Shown here: piece after piece, positions 35,895 to 44,993 of the stretch | Layout of the letters: the number at the start of each line of letters is the position of its first letter | Position numbering within the stretch: position 1 is the stretch's first letter | Source: Clostridia bacterium | GTDB lineage: Bacteria; Bacillota; Clostridia; Oscillospirales; Acutalibacteraceae | Direction of reading: 5' to 3' | NCBI GenBank assembly: GCA_017434855.1 | Contig: JAFRUA010000028.1 | Location: forward strand, 54,981 to 118,980 | Length of the DNA stretch: 64,000 nucleotides | The notes under the pieces: model-generated | The model's input: the letters and a program-made list of their open reading frames with translations, nothing else | Database searches by the model: none | What the model was told of the DNA's origin: nothing | Translations under genes and position numbers: made by a program

Positions 35895-36986
35895 TTAAAA
35901 CATCCCGATCAGACAGCCGAGACCGAACACGACTGCGCCGGAGGCGGCTGCGACCGCACTGAAGAGCGCGGCGACCTTCTTCTTGGAAATCGGCAGATTC
36001 CCGATGAACTTGCCGGTCTGGCCGTTCATCGCGAAGGTGTACTTTTTTCCCTGATACATGGTGTTCAAAATCCAGACGGGATACAGCGCATACTTTGACC
36101 GGCCTTCTTTCCGCTGAATCTTTCTGGTCTTTGTGGTCAGCGTGGCATAGTTGTTCACGGTGCTGCGCAGGGCAGATTCCGCGCTGTCGCCGGTCCGTTC
36201 GTCGGCGCGCGGCATGCACGATTCCACCGGCACGTCATACTTGTCGGCCAGATAGCCGGACAGATACGCCGTCTGGAAATCAAGCGCCTCTTTGAAATCG
36301 AACGGCTCCAGCGATTCCATCAGGTCGTCCGGCATCTTGGTCGAGCCGTCCACCGGCACGTTTTCAAACCGCATGGACCCCGCGCGGTATACATCAAAAA
36401 AGCTGGTCTCTGTGTAATTGTAATCACTGTCGGACCAATGGCGGACATGGGTACCGACGAAGTTGATCGACGCCTCGACCTCGGAATCGAACAGCCAGTA
36501 CGGCACATAGATGCCCTTGATCTCTTTGAGCTTGTTTTCGCTTTTGAACAGGGACGGCGCAAACTTTTTGGACTCCACAAACCGTTTCATTTTTGCCTTG
36601 GCGTCTTTTTTGTCCAGCTTAAACGGGATCACATAGTCCGGCTTGAGCACGCCCGACACACGGCCGGCCAGCACCACCGGGTTGCCGCAATATGGGCAGG
36701 CCGTCGAGATCGTGTTTTCGTCGCTGATGATCTCACCGCCGCAGGAATTGCAGATATAAACATTCAACTCAGACTCCCACGGCTCGCTGACAACGCCCCA
36801 CTCGGGATCCTGCTGCTGCGGCTGCGCGGTATCCGGTGTGCCGCCGGCAAGCCCCGCGTCCTGATGCCTGAGATACTCCGGCGAAAAGACACTGTCGCAG
36901 TACGGACATTTCAAATTCTGCGTTTTGGCGTCAAACTCCAGTTGGCCGCCGCATTGCGGACATTTAAAATCTAAGACTTCAGCCAT
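35895..36986 (-). CDS. Zinc-ribbon membrane protein (YdjG-like)
   Basis: A 363-residue protein with two N-terminal zinc ribbons: C-P-Q-C-G ... C-P-Y-C (residues 9-30) and C-N-S-C-G ... C-P-Y-C-G (about 78-100). A large soluble domain (about 110-315, with I-Y-V-P-Y-W-L-F-D-S) and a C-terminal transmembrane segment (about 338-360) follow. It matches the layout of Bacillus YdjG, often misannotated as a primosomal protein or TFIIB-type zinc ribbon. It sits between the SPFH gene and the TPM gene, the order seen in ydjG-ydjH-ydjI clusters, although ydjI is first here. No PspA gene is in the window. Confidence 0.83.
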   Translation of the reverse strand: MAEVLDFKCPQCGGQLEFDAKTQNLKCPYCDSVFSPEYLRHQDAGLAGGTPDTAQPQQQDPEWGVVSEPWESELNVYICNSCGGEIISDENTISTACPYCGNPVVLAGRVSGVLKPDYVIPFKLDKKDAKAKMKRFVESKKFAPSLFKSENKLKEIKGIYVPYWLFDSEVEASINFVGTHVRHWSDSDYNYTETSFFDVYRAGSMRFENVPVDGSTKMPDDLMESLEPFDFKEALDFQTAYLSGYLADKYDVPVESCMPRADERTGDSAESALRSTVNNYATLTTKTRKIQRKEGRSKYALYPVWILNTMYQGKKYTFAMNGQTGKFIGNLPISKKKVAALFSAVAAASGAVVFGLGCLIGMF

Positions 36987-37021
36987 CTGTCCACCTCTTT
37001 TGATTCATTGTGATTCTGCGC

Positions 37022-38431
37022 TTATTGCTGCGCCGGTCCGTTCTCCGGGCTGCCGTTCGGGTCGGGCTGGCCCGGAACCGGCGGCTGCGGCTCACCCTGC
37101 TGCGGATAGCCCTGCTGCGGGTAGCCCTGCTGCGGGTAACCTTGCTGCGGGTAACCTTGCTGCGGGTAACCTTGCTGCGGGTAGCCCTGCTGCGGATAGC
37201 CTTGCTGCGGGTAACCTTGCTGCGGGTAACCTTGCTGCGGGTATCCTTGCTGCGGGTAACCCTGCTGCGGGTAGCCCTGCTGCGGATAGCCTTGCTGCGG
37301 ATAGCCCTGCTGCGGATAGCCCTGCTGCGGGTAGCCCTGCTGCGGGTAGCCTTGCTGCGGATAACCCTGCTGCGGATAACCTTGCTGCGGATAACCTTGC
37401 TGCGGGTAGCCCTGCTGTTGCTGCTGACCCATGGCGAACATGCTTGCCGCCTGATTGCCCATCATGTTCAAAGGCATTCCCATGCCGATGAAGCCGTTCA
37501 TCGCACCGTTCGGGTTGTTGGCCGCGTCGCCCATCGCGCCGGCCATCGCATCCACCAGAACACCGCCGCCCATCGCCGGGTCGCGGGCCGTGGTATAGGC
37601 GCGCTGATACTGCTTGATCTTTTCGGCGTCTTCCGGCTTGAGGGTAATCGGATTCATCGCGATCGAAACGATCGTCAGGCCGCGCAGACGGCCCCAATCC
37701 GCGCTCAGCTCGCGGTTCATCGCGTCCTTGAGTTCCTTGGTGTTCCTGTGGATCTGATCCGGACGCATTTCCAGATCTGCCAACTCGCTCATGCCGCCGG
37801 CCAGTGCATCCACAAATTCCGTCTTGAGCTGACCGTCGATCTGCTCGCGGCGATACTCGTCCGTCACATTGGCGCAGACGTTTGTGTAGAACAGGATCGG
37901 GTCCACGATCTTGTAGGAATAAACGCCGTTGCAGCGAATCTCGACCAGCGTTTCCAGATTGATGCGCTTGTCGACCACGCGGAACATGATCGGGTTCTTG
38001 GTTCCGAATTTGTTGTCGATGATCTCTTTGGTGTTGAAGTAATAGACCCGCTGATCCTTGCCGGTGTCACCGCCGTAGGTAAAACGGCGGCCGAGCGTCC
38101 GGAAGCTCTCCTTGATGCTTTCGCCGAGGTTGCCGGAAAAGATCGACGGTTCGCTGGACGTGTCGTACGTGAAGTTGCCCGGTTCGGCGCAGACTTCAAC
38201 GACCTTCCCCTGCTCCACGATGATCATGCACTGGCCGTCGTTGACGACGATGCCGGAGCCGTTGGTGATGATGTTGTCACTGCCCCTGGTGTTGGAGGAG
38301 CGGGAGGACGTGCGCTTCTGTCCTTTGACGACGAGCGTATCGGCGTCGAGTGAATCACAGTAGAAGAATTCCTTCCATTGATCGGCGAGCGTGGAGTTCA
38401 ACGCGCCGAGCCCTGCTTTGATAAGACCCAT
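37022..38431 (-). CDS. SPFH-domain protein (YdjI/virion core-like) with 21 GYPQQ repeats
   Basis: A 469-residue protein. The first about 300 residues form an SPFH/virion-core-like domain (starts [19 protein letters not shown] near 115; helical part A-L-A-G-G-M-S-E-L near 205). Then comes a Gly/Met/Asn-rich linker and exactly 21 consecutive G-Y-P-Q-Q units, ending in a Pro/Asn tail. Bacillus YdjI also has a low-complexity C-terminus but I know of no such long regular repeat there. It is first in the operon with the YdjG- and YdjH-like genes. SPFH proteins organise membrane domains, so a scaffold role at the membrane is likely. Confidence 0.85.
   Translation of the reverse strand: MGLIKAGLGALNSTLADQWKEFFYCDSLDADTLVVKGQKRTSSRSSNTRGSDNIITNGSGIVVNDGQCMIIVEQGKVVEVCAEPGNFTYDTSSEPSIFSGNLGESIKESFRTLGRRFTYGGDTGKDQRVYYFNTKEIIDNKFGTKNPIMFRVVDKRINLETLVEIRCNGVYSYKIVDPILFYTNVCANVTDEYRREQIDGQLKTEFVDALAGGMSELADLEMRPDQIHRNTKELKDAMNRELSADWGRLRGLTIVSIAMNPITLKPEDAEKIKQYQRAYTTARDPAMGGGVLVDAMAGAMGDAANNPNGAMNGFIGMGMPLNMMGNQAASMFAMGQQQQQGYPQQGYPQQGYPQQGYPQQGYPQQGYPQQGYPQQGYPQQGYPQQGYPQQGYPQQGYPQQGYPQQGYPQQGYPQQGYPQQGYPQQGYPQQGYPQQGYPQQGYPQQGEPQPPVPGQPDPNGSPENGPAQQ
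37094..37411. repeat. 15-bp minisatellite encoding GYPQQ x21
   Basis: Twenty-one near-identical 15-base units in frame in the SPFH gene. Variation is almost wholly confined to synonymous third positions (TAT/TAC, CCG/CCA, GGC), so the amino acid repeat is perfect while the DNA repeat is not. Confidence 0.97.
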
Positions 38432-38493
38432 GAATATTTCCCCTTTGCATCTGTTGTTGAAATCGCCGGTTTTCGTACAATTTCACGAATATT

Positions 38494-38502
38494 ATTTTAG
38501 CA
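38494..38502 (-). promoter_or_regulatory. Extended -10 promoter of the ydjIGH-like operon
   Basis: Minus strand TGCTAAAAT (TAAAAT at 38494-38499), about 63 bases before the start codon; no good -35 box and no obvious SigW-type sequence. Confidence 0.55.
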
Positions 38503-38551
38503 TAGGTCCATGGATTTAAATTGCCAAATCAGAAATAAAAAGGTACAAAAG

Positions 38552-38592
38552 CAGAAAAAATCACGGATACCCGCCTTCGGACACCCGTGATT
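38552..38592 (-). terminator. Terminator of the TetR-kinase unit
   Basis: Minus strand AATCACGG, 18-base loop with an inner GTGTCC/GGGTAT-like pairing, CCGTGATT, then TTTT; eight base pairs. Confidence 0.88.
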
Positions 38593-38624
38593 CAAACGGT
38601 GATTCAGTTCAGGCTGCCACCCGA

Positions 38625-40220
38625 TCAGCCGTTGAGCATGGCAAAGCCTTTTTTGTTTGCCGGATAAAGCTGCTTAAAGACCTCGAAGTTTTTGTCATAG
38701 ACCGCCTTGACGCCCGGGTCAGGCCGATAGGTTTTTGCCGCCTTGATGAATTTTTCGGTATCGTTGACGTCGTCCACCAGGCCAAGGCCCGCGGCCACCA
38801 CCGCCGCCGCGCCCACGGCGCCCACGTTCTGTGACGACGGCACCGTTTCGATCGTTTTGCCCAGGCAATCCGCCAGGATCTGACACGTCGTTTCACCCAG
38901 TGCACCGCCGCCGACAAAGCGGATCGCGTCGCTGCTCTTGACCTTTTTCTCCTGCGCTTCCAGCATCCAGCGCATGTGGAAGCACACGCCCTCCACCACG
39001 GCGCGGATCAATTCGCTCTTGCCGGTATCCAGGCTCATGTTAAAGAACATGGCGCGGGCGTTCGGGTCCTCAAACGGGCAGCGATTGCCGTGGAACCAGG
39101 GGGTAAAGACCACGCCGTTGGACCCGGCCGGAACCGTCTTGATAACGTCCTGCAGATAGGTATACAGCGACGTGTATTTCTTTTCCATATCGTCGGTCTG
39201 GGTGACGTCGTGCTTTTTCATATAGATGCCCACTTCGTCAAGCGCAAGGTGGTCCTTCACCCATTCCACACACTTGGCCGCCGTCTCCAGCTCCGCCCAA
39301 TAGTTGAACGTCTTTTCCGACGCGCCGACCACCGCGGCAACCATCGTCGCGGTATCCACCAGCGCTTTCGGCGGTACCGCAGTCGAAACCCAGCCGGAGG
39401 TCCCCATGTAAATATGCGTCTTTCCGATCGAGGCAGCGCCGGCGCCGACGCCGATCAGCGACGCGTCCATGCCGCCGCCAAACACTGCGGTCCCCTCGGC
39501 AAGCCCAAGGTCTTTCGCCGCCTGCGCGGTCAGGCCGCCGACCTTGTCGGCCGACTTGATGATGCGCGGCAGGTGGTCGATGTTCACGCCGCACATTTTG
39601 CACATCTTGGCGCTCCACTGTTTCTTTTTCAGGTCATACAGCAGCGCGCCGAACGCCGTGTCCTGCGTCATGACGAACTCGCCCGTCATGCGGCAGATCA
39701 GCGCCTCTTTGACGTCCAGCCATTTATAGACGCGCTTGAACACGTCCGGCTCATTGTTCTTGACCCAGTTGTATTTCCACACGGGGTCCTTGACCGACAG
39801 CGGCGCGGCGCCGGTGATCATCAGTGCGGGCAGCAGCTTGAACACGTTTGCGCCGGCAACCTGCAGTCCGTTTGCAAAGCCCTCTTTGAGTTCCTTGCGG
39901 GCACGCTGATCCATATAGCTCATGGCGCGGCGCACCGGCTTGCCGTCCTTGTCAACCAGAACCAGCCCCTGCCCCTGCGAGCAGAAAGAAATGCCGTCGA
40001 TCTTTTCGGCCGAAAGGTTTGATTTTTCAAGAACCGCACGGGTGGTACTGCACATTGCGGCCCACCATTCATCGGGGTCCTGCTCCGCGCCGCCGTCCGG
40101 AAGCACATACAGCGGGTACCCCTCGTTGGCGTCGGCAACCAGGCGGATGTCTTCATCAATTTCAAACAGGCAGGTTTTGACGCCGGTCGTTCCGATGTCA
40201 TAGGCAAGTACATATTTCAT
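38625..40220 (-). CDS. FGGY-family carbohydrate kinase
   Basis: A 531-residue sugar kinase of the ASKHA fold. The N-terminal phosphate loop is Y-D-I-G-T-T-G-V-K-T, the substrate-loop region E-Q-D-P-D-E-W-W is typical of xylulose/gluconate/glycerol kinases, and the FGGY signature region is R-F-V-G-G-G-A-L-G-E-T-T-C-Q-I-L-A-D near residue 420. The sugar (xylulose or another) cannot be fixed from sequence. The start overlaps the stop codon of the TetR gene (ATGA), so regulator and kinase are one transcription unit. Confidence 0.88.
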   Translation of the reverse strand: MKYVLAYDIGTTGVKTCLFEIDEDIRLVADANEGYPLYVLPDGGAEQDPDEWWAAMCSTTRAVLEKSNLSAEKIDGISFCSQGQGLVLVDKDGKPVRRAMSYMDQRARKELKEGFANGLQVAGANVFKLLPALMITGAAPLSVKDPVWKYNWVKNNEPDVFKRVYKWLDVKEALICRMTGEFVMTQDTAFGALLYDLKKKQWSAKMCKMCGVNIDHLPRIIKSADKVGGLTAQAAKDLGLAEGTAVFGGGMDASLIGVGAGAASIGKTHIYMGTSGWVSTAVPPKALVDTATMVAAVVGASEKTFNYWAELETAAKCVEWVKDHLALDEVGIYMKKHDVTQTDDMEKKYTSLYTYLQDVIKTVPAGSNGVVFTPWFHGNRCPFEDPNARAMFFNMSLDTGKSELIRAVVEGVCFHMRWMLEAQEKKVKSSDAIRFVGGGALGETTCQILADCLGKTIETVPSSQNVGAVGAAAVVAAGLGLVDDVNDTEKFIKAAKTYRPDPGVKAVYDKNFEVFKQLYPANKKGFAMLNG

Positions 40221-40909
40221 ATTTGATCGATCCTTTCCGGATATTTTTGCGGTTTCAATGCAGCTTTGACAAAGCGCAGGATGTTTTCAATCACAAAGTC
40301 ATCTTTTTGAAAAATGTCGTCGCCGGCATAAATTTTCAGGCGTTCGGCATAATAGGTGCAGGAATAGGCAAACTGCACGCTCATCAGAATGTTGTCCACC
40401 AGAAACGCCGCCATGCCGGGATCGATATCAAGGCGAACCTCGCCGGCCACCTGCCCCTGCACAATCGCCATCTTATACGCTCTTGCCGTCAGCGCCTCCA
40501 TCCGGTCGATCAGCTGGCGGCCCAGTTCAACGTTGCTTTCCGTCGTAAACTCGTTATAAAGCTTGATCATCACGTCCATCTCGCGCGAAAAGCGGATCGC
40601 GGCGCGCAGAATCTTTTCAAACTTGATCATCAGGTCTTCATCGTTGCTTGTTACTTGCTCCAGCAACTGCTCCAGCGTATCGATGCCGAACGAGACCGTG
40701 GTCAGGAACAGATCGGATTTCGTGTCAAAATACTTATACAGCGAGCCGACGCTGACGCCCGCTTTTTTGGCAATGGTGTTGATGTTGGCGTTTTCAAACC
40801 CGCAGGCAGCAAACTCCCGGGTTGCAACCTCCAGGATCTTGTTTCGCTTTTCCTGAGGAATATTGTCAAACGTTGACTTGTGAAAGACTTCTTTTTCCGC
40901 CTGTGCCAC
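40217..40909 (-). CDS. TetR/AcrR family transcriptional regulator
   Basis: A 230-residue regulator. The N-terminal helix-turn-helix is clear at about residues 20-66 (I-L-E-V-A-T-R-E-F-A-A-C-G-F ... G-V-S-V-G-S-L-Y-K-Y-F). The GTG start lies nine bases after GAGGAG. The ligand domain is anonymous. It is translationally coupled to the sugar kinase and presumably controls it and itself; the operator was not identified. Confidence 0.9.
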   Translation of the reverse strand: MAQAEKEVFHKSTFDNIPQEKRNKILEVATREFAACGFENANINTIAKKAGVSVGSLYKYFDTKSDLFLTTVSFGIDTLEQLLEQVTSNDEDLMIKFEKILRAAIRFSREMDVMIKLYNEFTTESNVELGRQLIDRMEALTARAYKMAIVQGQVAGEVRLDIDPGMAAFLVDNILMSVQFAYSCTYYAERLKIYAGDDIFQKDDFVIENILRFVKAALKPQKYPERIDQI

Positions 40910-41070
40910 CGGGCATCTCTCCTCTTCGCCGCCGATCCGGGCAGCAAATTCTCCTGTTTAATATTTTATCAATAAAACTGACAAAAAGCAAGTAAAATTT
41001 TTCCGCCGAAAATTAGGCAGAGTGACGGCAAGCGCCGCATCCGCCAGTGCGCGCAGACCGCCGCACAACG

Positions 41071-41104
41071 AAAAGTTGCGGCAAGCCAAACCGGTCTGCC
41101 GCAA
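41071..41104 (-). terminator. Terminator of secG
   Basis: Minus strand TTGCGGCA, 13-base loop, TGCCGCAA, then CTTTTCG; eight perfect base pairs. Confidence 0.85.
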
Positions 41105-41141
41105 ATGAATGTTGAATTTGATGATGCTGCCCGCGCCGTGC

Positions 41142-41393
41142 TTATTTGCCGAACAAAACCAGCAGCGAAGAAACCAGCGCCAGCACGAAGAAGAGAACGC
41201 CCGCAATCTTTGTGAACTTCTCCAGCTTCGCTTCCATCGTTCTGCCCTTGTTCTTTCCAAAGAAGGTCTCTGCCGCGCCGGAAATCGCGCCGGACAGGCC
41301 CTGCTGCTTGCTTTCCTGCAAAAGCACCAGAATGGTGATCACAACGGAAAGAAGGATGATCGTGATGGACAATGCAATCTGAAGTGGTGTCAT
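41142..41393 (-). CDS. secG: Preprotein translocase subunit SecG
   Basis: An 83-residue two-span membrane protein that assists the SecYEG channel. The first span is I-A-L-S-I-T-I-I-L-L-S-V-V-I-T-I, the conserved loop reads Q-E-S-K-Q-Q-G-L-S-G-A-I-S-G-A-A, then F-F-G-K-N-K-G-R and the second span. The start after GGAGG is used instead of the longer frame. The secG position after clpX is separate from secYE, as usual. Confidence 0.93.
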   Translation of the reverse strand: MTPLQIALSITIILLSVVITILVLLQESKQQGLSGAISGAAETFFGKNKGRTMEAKLEKFTKIAGVLFFVLALVSSLLVLFGK

Positions 41394-41487
41394 AATGTGA
41401 AACCTCCGAACTTTTTGTACCGAGTTATTGTAACATACAAGGGAGCGAAATGTCAACAGAAAAAATCAAGAAACTCCCCATTTTCTT

Positions 41488-42780
41488 TTATTTTTTTGCC
41501 GAAAAACTGCGCTGTGCCTTTCCTTCGGGCGCCGTGGGCCGCTCGCCGTGCTCCAGAATCGGCTCGCCCGTTCCGTTGACCGCGTCTTTTGTGATGATGA
41601 TCTTTGAAACGGTGGTGTCTGACGGAATGTCATACATCAGCGCCATCAGCAGCTTTTCAACCACAGAGCGCAGGCCGCGCGCGCCGGTGTTGTATTCCAG
41701 CGTTTTTTCTGCGATCGCCCGCAGCGCGTCCGGCTCAAATTCCAGCGTCACCTGATCCATTGAGAAAATGTATTGGTACTGCTTGATGAGCGCGTTTTTC
41801 GGTTCGGTCATGATCCTTACCAGCGCGTCTTCATCCAGCGCCTGCAGCGCCGTGATCACCGGCAACCGGCCCACCAGCTCCGGAATCAGGCCATACTTGA
41901 CCAGATCGTGATGCACCACCTGCTGCATCAGGCGGCTGGCCTCCACCTCCTGCTTGGTGCGGATCTTGGCGCCAAAACCGAGGCCGGAGTTGCCCAGCCG
42001 TTTCTCAACAATGCGCTCGATGCCGTCAAACGCACCGCCGCAGATGAACAGGATGTTGGTGGTGTCGATCTGGATGAATTCCTGCTGCGGGTGCTTGCGG
42101 CCGCCCTGGGGGGGAACATTGGAAACCGTGCCCTCCAGAATTTTCAAAAGCGCCTGCTGCACGCCCTCGCCGCTGACGTCGCGGGTGATGGACGTGCTTT
42201 CGGACTTGCGCGAGATCTTGTCGATCTCATCCACATAGATGATGCCGCGCTCCGCACGCTCAATGTCATAGTCCGCCGCCTGGATCAGCCGCAGCAAAAT
42301 GTTTTCCACGTCCTCACCGACATAGCCGGCTTCCGTCAATGTGGTTGCATCAGCAATCGCAAAGGGCACGTCCAGAATCCGCGCCAGCGTCTGCGCAAGC
42401 ATCGTCTTGCCCACGCCGGTGGGGCCGAGCATCAGGATGTTGCTCTTGGTGATCTCCACCTCGTGCGCACCCTTGGAAAGCACACGCTTATAATGGTTAT
42501 AAACCGCAACGCTCAGCGCCTTTTTTGCTTCCTCCTGCCCGATGACGTACTCATCCAGCTTTTCCTTCAGCTCATGCGGCTTCGGCAGCGGCTTTTGCTC
42601 CTTGCTGCCGCCGCGCTTGCGTGCGTTGGGCTCTTCGTCAATGATGCTTTGGCACAGGTCCACGCACTCGTCGCAAATATAAACGCCGGGGCCGGCAATC
42701 AGCGTTCCGACTTCGCTTTGCGGTTTGTTGCAAAAGGAACAGCGCACCGGCTTGTCCTTGTGCTCATCGTCTCTCGCCAT
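41488..42780 (-). CDS. clpX: ATP-dependent protease ATP-binding subunit ClpX
   Basis: AAA+ unfoldase feeding substrates to ClpP. The 430-residue protein has the N-terminal zinc finger (C-S-F-C ... C-D-E-C), Walker A G-P-T-G-V-G-K-T, Walker [10 protein letters not shown], the pore loop G-Y-V-G, the IGF-type ClpP-binding loop (here L-G-F-G-A) and the sensor-2 region G-A-R-G-L-R. It follows clpP after 71 bases in the conserved tig-clpP-clpX order. Confidence 0.98.
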   Translation of the reverse strand: MARDDEHKDKPVRCSFCNKPQSEVGTLIAGPGVYICDECVDLCQSIIDEEPNARKRGGSKEQKPLPKPHELKEKLDEYVIGQEEAKKALSVAVYNHYKRVLSKGAHEVEITKSNILMLGPTGVGKTMLAQTLARILDVPFAIADATTLTEAGYVGEDVENILLRLIQAADYDIERAERGIIYVDEIDKISRKSESTSITRDVSGEGVQQALLKILEGTVSNVPPQGGRKHPQQEFIQIDTTNILFICGGAFDGIERIVEKRLGNSGLGFGAKIRTKQEVEASRLMQQVVHHDLVKYGLIPELVGRLPVITALQALDEDALVRIMTEPKNALIKQYQYIFSMDQVTLEFEPDALRAIAEKTLEYNTGARGLRSVVEKLLMALMYDIPSDTTVSKIIITKDAVNGTGEPILEHGERPTAPEGKAQRSFSAKK

Positions 42781-42851
42781 GAAATCGTCTCCTTTGAAAA
42801 ACCGCCTGCACCGAATGGCAGACGGCCCTTCGCTTCAATGAACTTCTAAAA

Positions 42852-43436
42852 CTACGCTCTCTTCGTCAGGACCTGATCGACCAGACCGTATTCCAGCGCT
42901 TCCTGTGCGCTCATGAAATTGTCGCGGTCTGTGTCCAGCGCGATCTGCTCGATCGGCTTGCCGGTGTTTTCCGACAGAATGCGATTGAGTTTTTCTTTGG
43001 TACGCAGGATATGCTTCGCAACGATCTCGATCTCGGTCGCCTGCCCCTGCGCACCGCCGGAGGGCTGATGGATCATGATCTCGCTGTTGGGCAGGGCAAA
43101 GCGCTTGCCCTTGGCGCCGGAAGACAGCAGGAACGCGCCCATGCTGGCCGCAAGACCCATGCAGATCGTGGAGACATCACACTTGATGTATTGCATCGTG
43201 TCATAGATCGCAAGGCCGGCGCTGACGGAGCCGCCCGGGGAATTGATATAAAAGCTGATGTCCTTTTCCGCGTCCTGGCTTTCCAGGAACAGCAGCTGTG
43301 CCACCACCAGCGACGCCGTGGAATCATTCACCTCGTCTGACAAAACGACGATGCGGTCGTTCAGCAAACGGGAAAAGATGTCAAACTGCCGCTCGCCGCG
43401 GTTGGTCTGTTCAATGACATATGGAACCAATGGCAT
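42852..43436 (-). CDS. clpP: ATP-dependent Clp protease proteolytic subunit
   Basis: The 194-residue serine protease of the Clp machine. Catalytic Ser is in [10 protein letters not shown], His in M-I-H-Q-P-S-G-G and Asp in the later A-L-D-T-D-R-D-N-F. It begins [11 protein letters not shown], the mature-like start, after GGAGG; the upstream in-frame extension has no ribosome site. Confidence 0.98.
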   Translation of the reverse strand: MPLVPYVIEQTNRGERQFDIFSRLLNDRIVVLSDEVNDSTASLVVAQLLFLESQDAEKDISFYINSPGGSVSAGLAIYDTMQYIKCDVSTICMGLAASMGAFLLSSGAKGKRFALPNSEIMIHQPSGGAQGQATEIEIVAKHILRTKEKLNRILSENTGKPIEQIALDTDRDNFMSAQEALEYGLVDQVLTKRA

Positions 43437-43530
43437 AAAAATAGCCTCCGTTTCATTTGATTTTTGCCGCCGCACCCGGTCGCTGACCGGGGCAGCCGTC
43501 TTGTTTCAGGGTTGGTTGATTTGCCGCGCT

Positions 43531-44883
43531 TTAATCAGCGTCGGCTGCGCTTTCCTCGGCCGGGGCCTCGTCAGCGGCTTCGTCTGCCGCTTCGTCCGCT
43601 GCCTTGGTCGTCACGATCGCGTGCTCGCGGATGAAGTCCTGCGCCTTGTCGATCGCCATGTCCTTTTTCAGTTGGTCGGCGGGCAGGATCGTCTTGATCT
43701 TTTCAACGTCCATCTGATAGTCGCCGGCGAATTTTTCATATTCTTTTTCCAGCGCTTCGTCCGTCACTTCGATCTCTTCCAGCGCGGCGATCTTTTCCAG
43801 CGCCAGGCGCAGCTTCACGGCGAATTCCGCGTCAGCGCGCATCTGCTTTTTATAGTCGTCCAGCGTCGTGCCCATATACTGCAGATAGGTTTCGATGTTC
43901 AGGCCCTGTGAAGACAGCCGATAGTCGATGTCGCGCACGCGGTTGTCAACCTCGGTGTCGATCATGCACGCCGGAATCTCGGCCACCAGGTTGTCGACCA
44001 ACTGCTCAGACAACTGATGCTTGATCTCATGCTCGTTTGCCTCTTCCTTGTGCGCCTTGATCTCGTCGGCCAGGGATTTTTTCAGCTCGTCCACGGTGTC
44101 GCAGTCTGCGGCGTCCTGTGCAAATTCGTCGTCCACCTCGGGCAGCTCTTCCATCTTGATCTCGTGCAGCTTGACCTTGAAGACGGCGTCCTTGTCTGCC
44201 AGGTCCTCCTGGTACTCGTGCGGGAAGGTCACGTTCACGTCAAATTCGTCGCCGGGATTGTGGCCGACGATCTGCGCCTCAAAGCCGGGGATGAACGTGT
44301 TGGACCCGAGCTTGAGCTCATACTCTTCGCCCTTGCCGCCTTCAAACGCCTCGCCGTCCACAAAGCCTTCAAAGTCGATGACCGCGGTGTCGCCGTCCTG
44401 CGCCGCTCTGTCTTCCACAGAGACCATGCGGGCATTGCGATGCACCAGCTCGTCGATCTTGTTCTGCACCTCTTCCTCGGTCACTTCCGCGGCAAACTGC
44501 GTCGCCGTCAGCTCTTTATACGCCTTCAGCTCCACGTCGGGCTTGACAAACACTTCGACCACAAGCTCCACGCCGTTTTCGCCGATTTCTTTGACGTCTG
44601 CGCTCTTGGTACCGACAACGTCCAGCTCCGCTTCCTTGATCGCGGCGTCCACCGCCTCGGGATAGCAAAGATCCAGCGCGTCTTCATACAAAAAGCCCTT
44701 GCCGTAAAAGGCCTCTGCCATTTTGCGGGTCACCTTGCCCTTGCGGAAGCCGGGCAATTGAATGCGGTTTTTGGTCTTTGCAAACGCCTTGTTGATCGCC
44801 GCTTCAAAATCCTCGGCAGCGATGGAAATTTCAAGGGAATGGACATTGGCTTCGTCGGTTTTGGTTGCTGATTTCAGACTCAT
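43531..44883 (-). CDS. tig: Trigger factor
   Basis: Ribosome-bound chaperone and prolyl isomerase, 450 residues. The ribosome-docking signature is I-Q-L-P-G-F-R-K-G-K-V-T (residues 41-52), the FKBP-like domain lies at about 160-245 (D-T-A-V-I-D-F-E-G-F-V-D-G), and the helical C-terminal arms follow. The tail consists of a repeated acidic A-D-E-A sequence. An extended -10 promoter precedes it at 44957-44962. Confidence 0.97.
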   Translation of the reverse strand: MSLKSATKTDEANVHSLEISIAAEDFEAAINKAFAKTKNRIQLPGFRKGKVTRKMAEAFYGKGFLYEDALDLCYPEAVDAAIKEAELDVVGTKSADVKEIGENGVELVVEVFVKPDVELKAYKELTATQFAAEVTEEEVQNKIDELVHRNARMVSVEDRAAQDGDTAVIDFEGFVDGEAFEGGKGEEYELKLGSNTFIPGFEAQIVGHNPGDEFDVNVTFPHEYQEDLADKDAVFKVKLHEIKMEELPEVDDEFAQDAADCDTVDELKKSLADEIKAHKEEANEHEIKHQLSEQLVDNLVAEIPACMIDTEVDNRVRDIDYRLSSQGLNIETYLQYMGTTLDDYKKQMRADAEFAVKLRLALEKIAALEEIEVTDEALEKEYEKFAGDYQMDVEKIKTILPADQLKKDMAIDKAQDFIREHAIVTTKAADEAADEAADEAPAEESAADAD

Positions 44884-44956
44884 TTTTTCTGCTCCTTTGC
44901 ATTGTAACGGGTCAAGTCATTTTTTATATTCACCCATTATGAAATTTAACCTGATT

Positions 44957-44965
44957 ATTATAACA
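44957..44965 (-). promoter_or_regulatory. Extended -10 promoter of tig-clpP-clpX
   Basis: Minus strand TGTTATAAT, a perfect extended -10 (TATAAT at 44957-44962). No CtsR operator-like repeat was seen around it. Confidence 0.7.
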
Positions 44966-44993
44966 GATAATGTCAAGAATTTCCATGCTTTTT

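Noticed and set aside
37094..37411. Tandem repeat considered as a CRISPR array
   Set aside because: Units are 15 bases, contiguous with no spacers, in frame, and there are no cas genes.
37010..38353. 447-codon plus-strand frame with LLRVALLRV repeats
   Set aside because: It is the antisense reading of the GYPQQ minisatellite of the SPFH gene and has no ribosome site or promoter.
40990..41140. GC-rich stretch between secG and the TetR gene as a possible structured RNA
   Set aside because: Only the secG terminator is convincing; no conserved RNA motif was recognised.
40958..41260. 100-codon minus-strand frame overlapping secG
   Set aside because: Wrong frame of secG; Arg/Cys-rich translation and no ribosome site.
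44884..44993. CtsR operator upstream of the tig-clpP-clpX genes
   Set aside because: No heptad direct repeat of the GGTCAAA type was seen near the extended -10.
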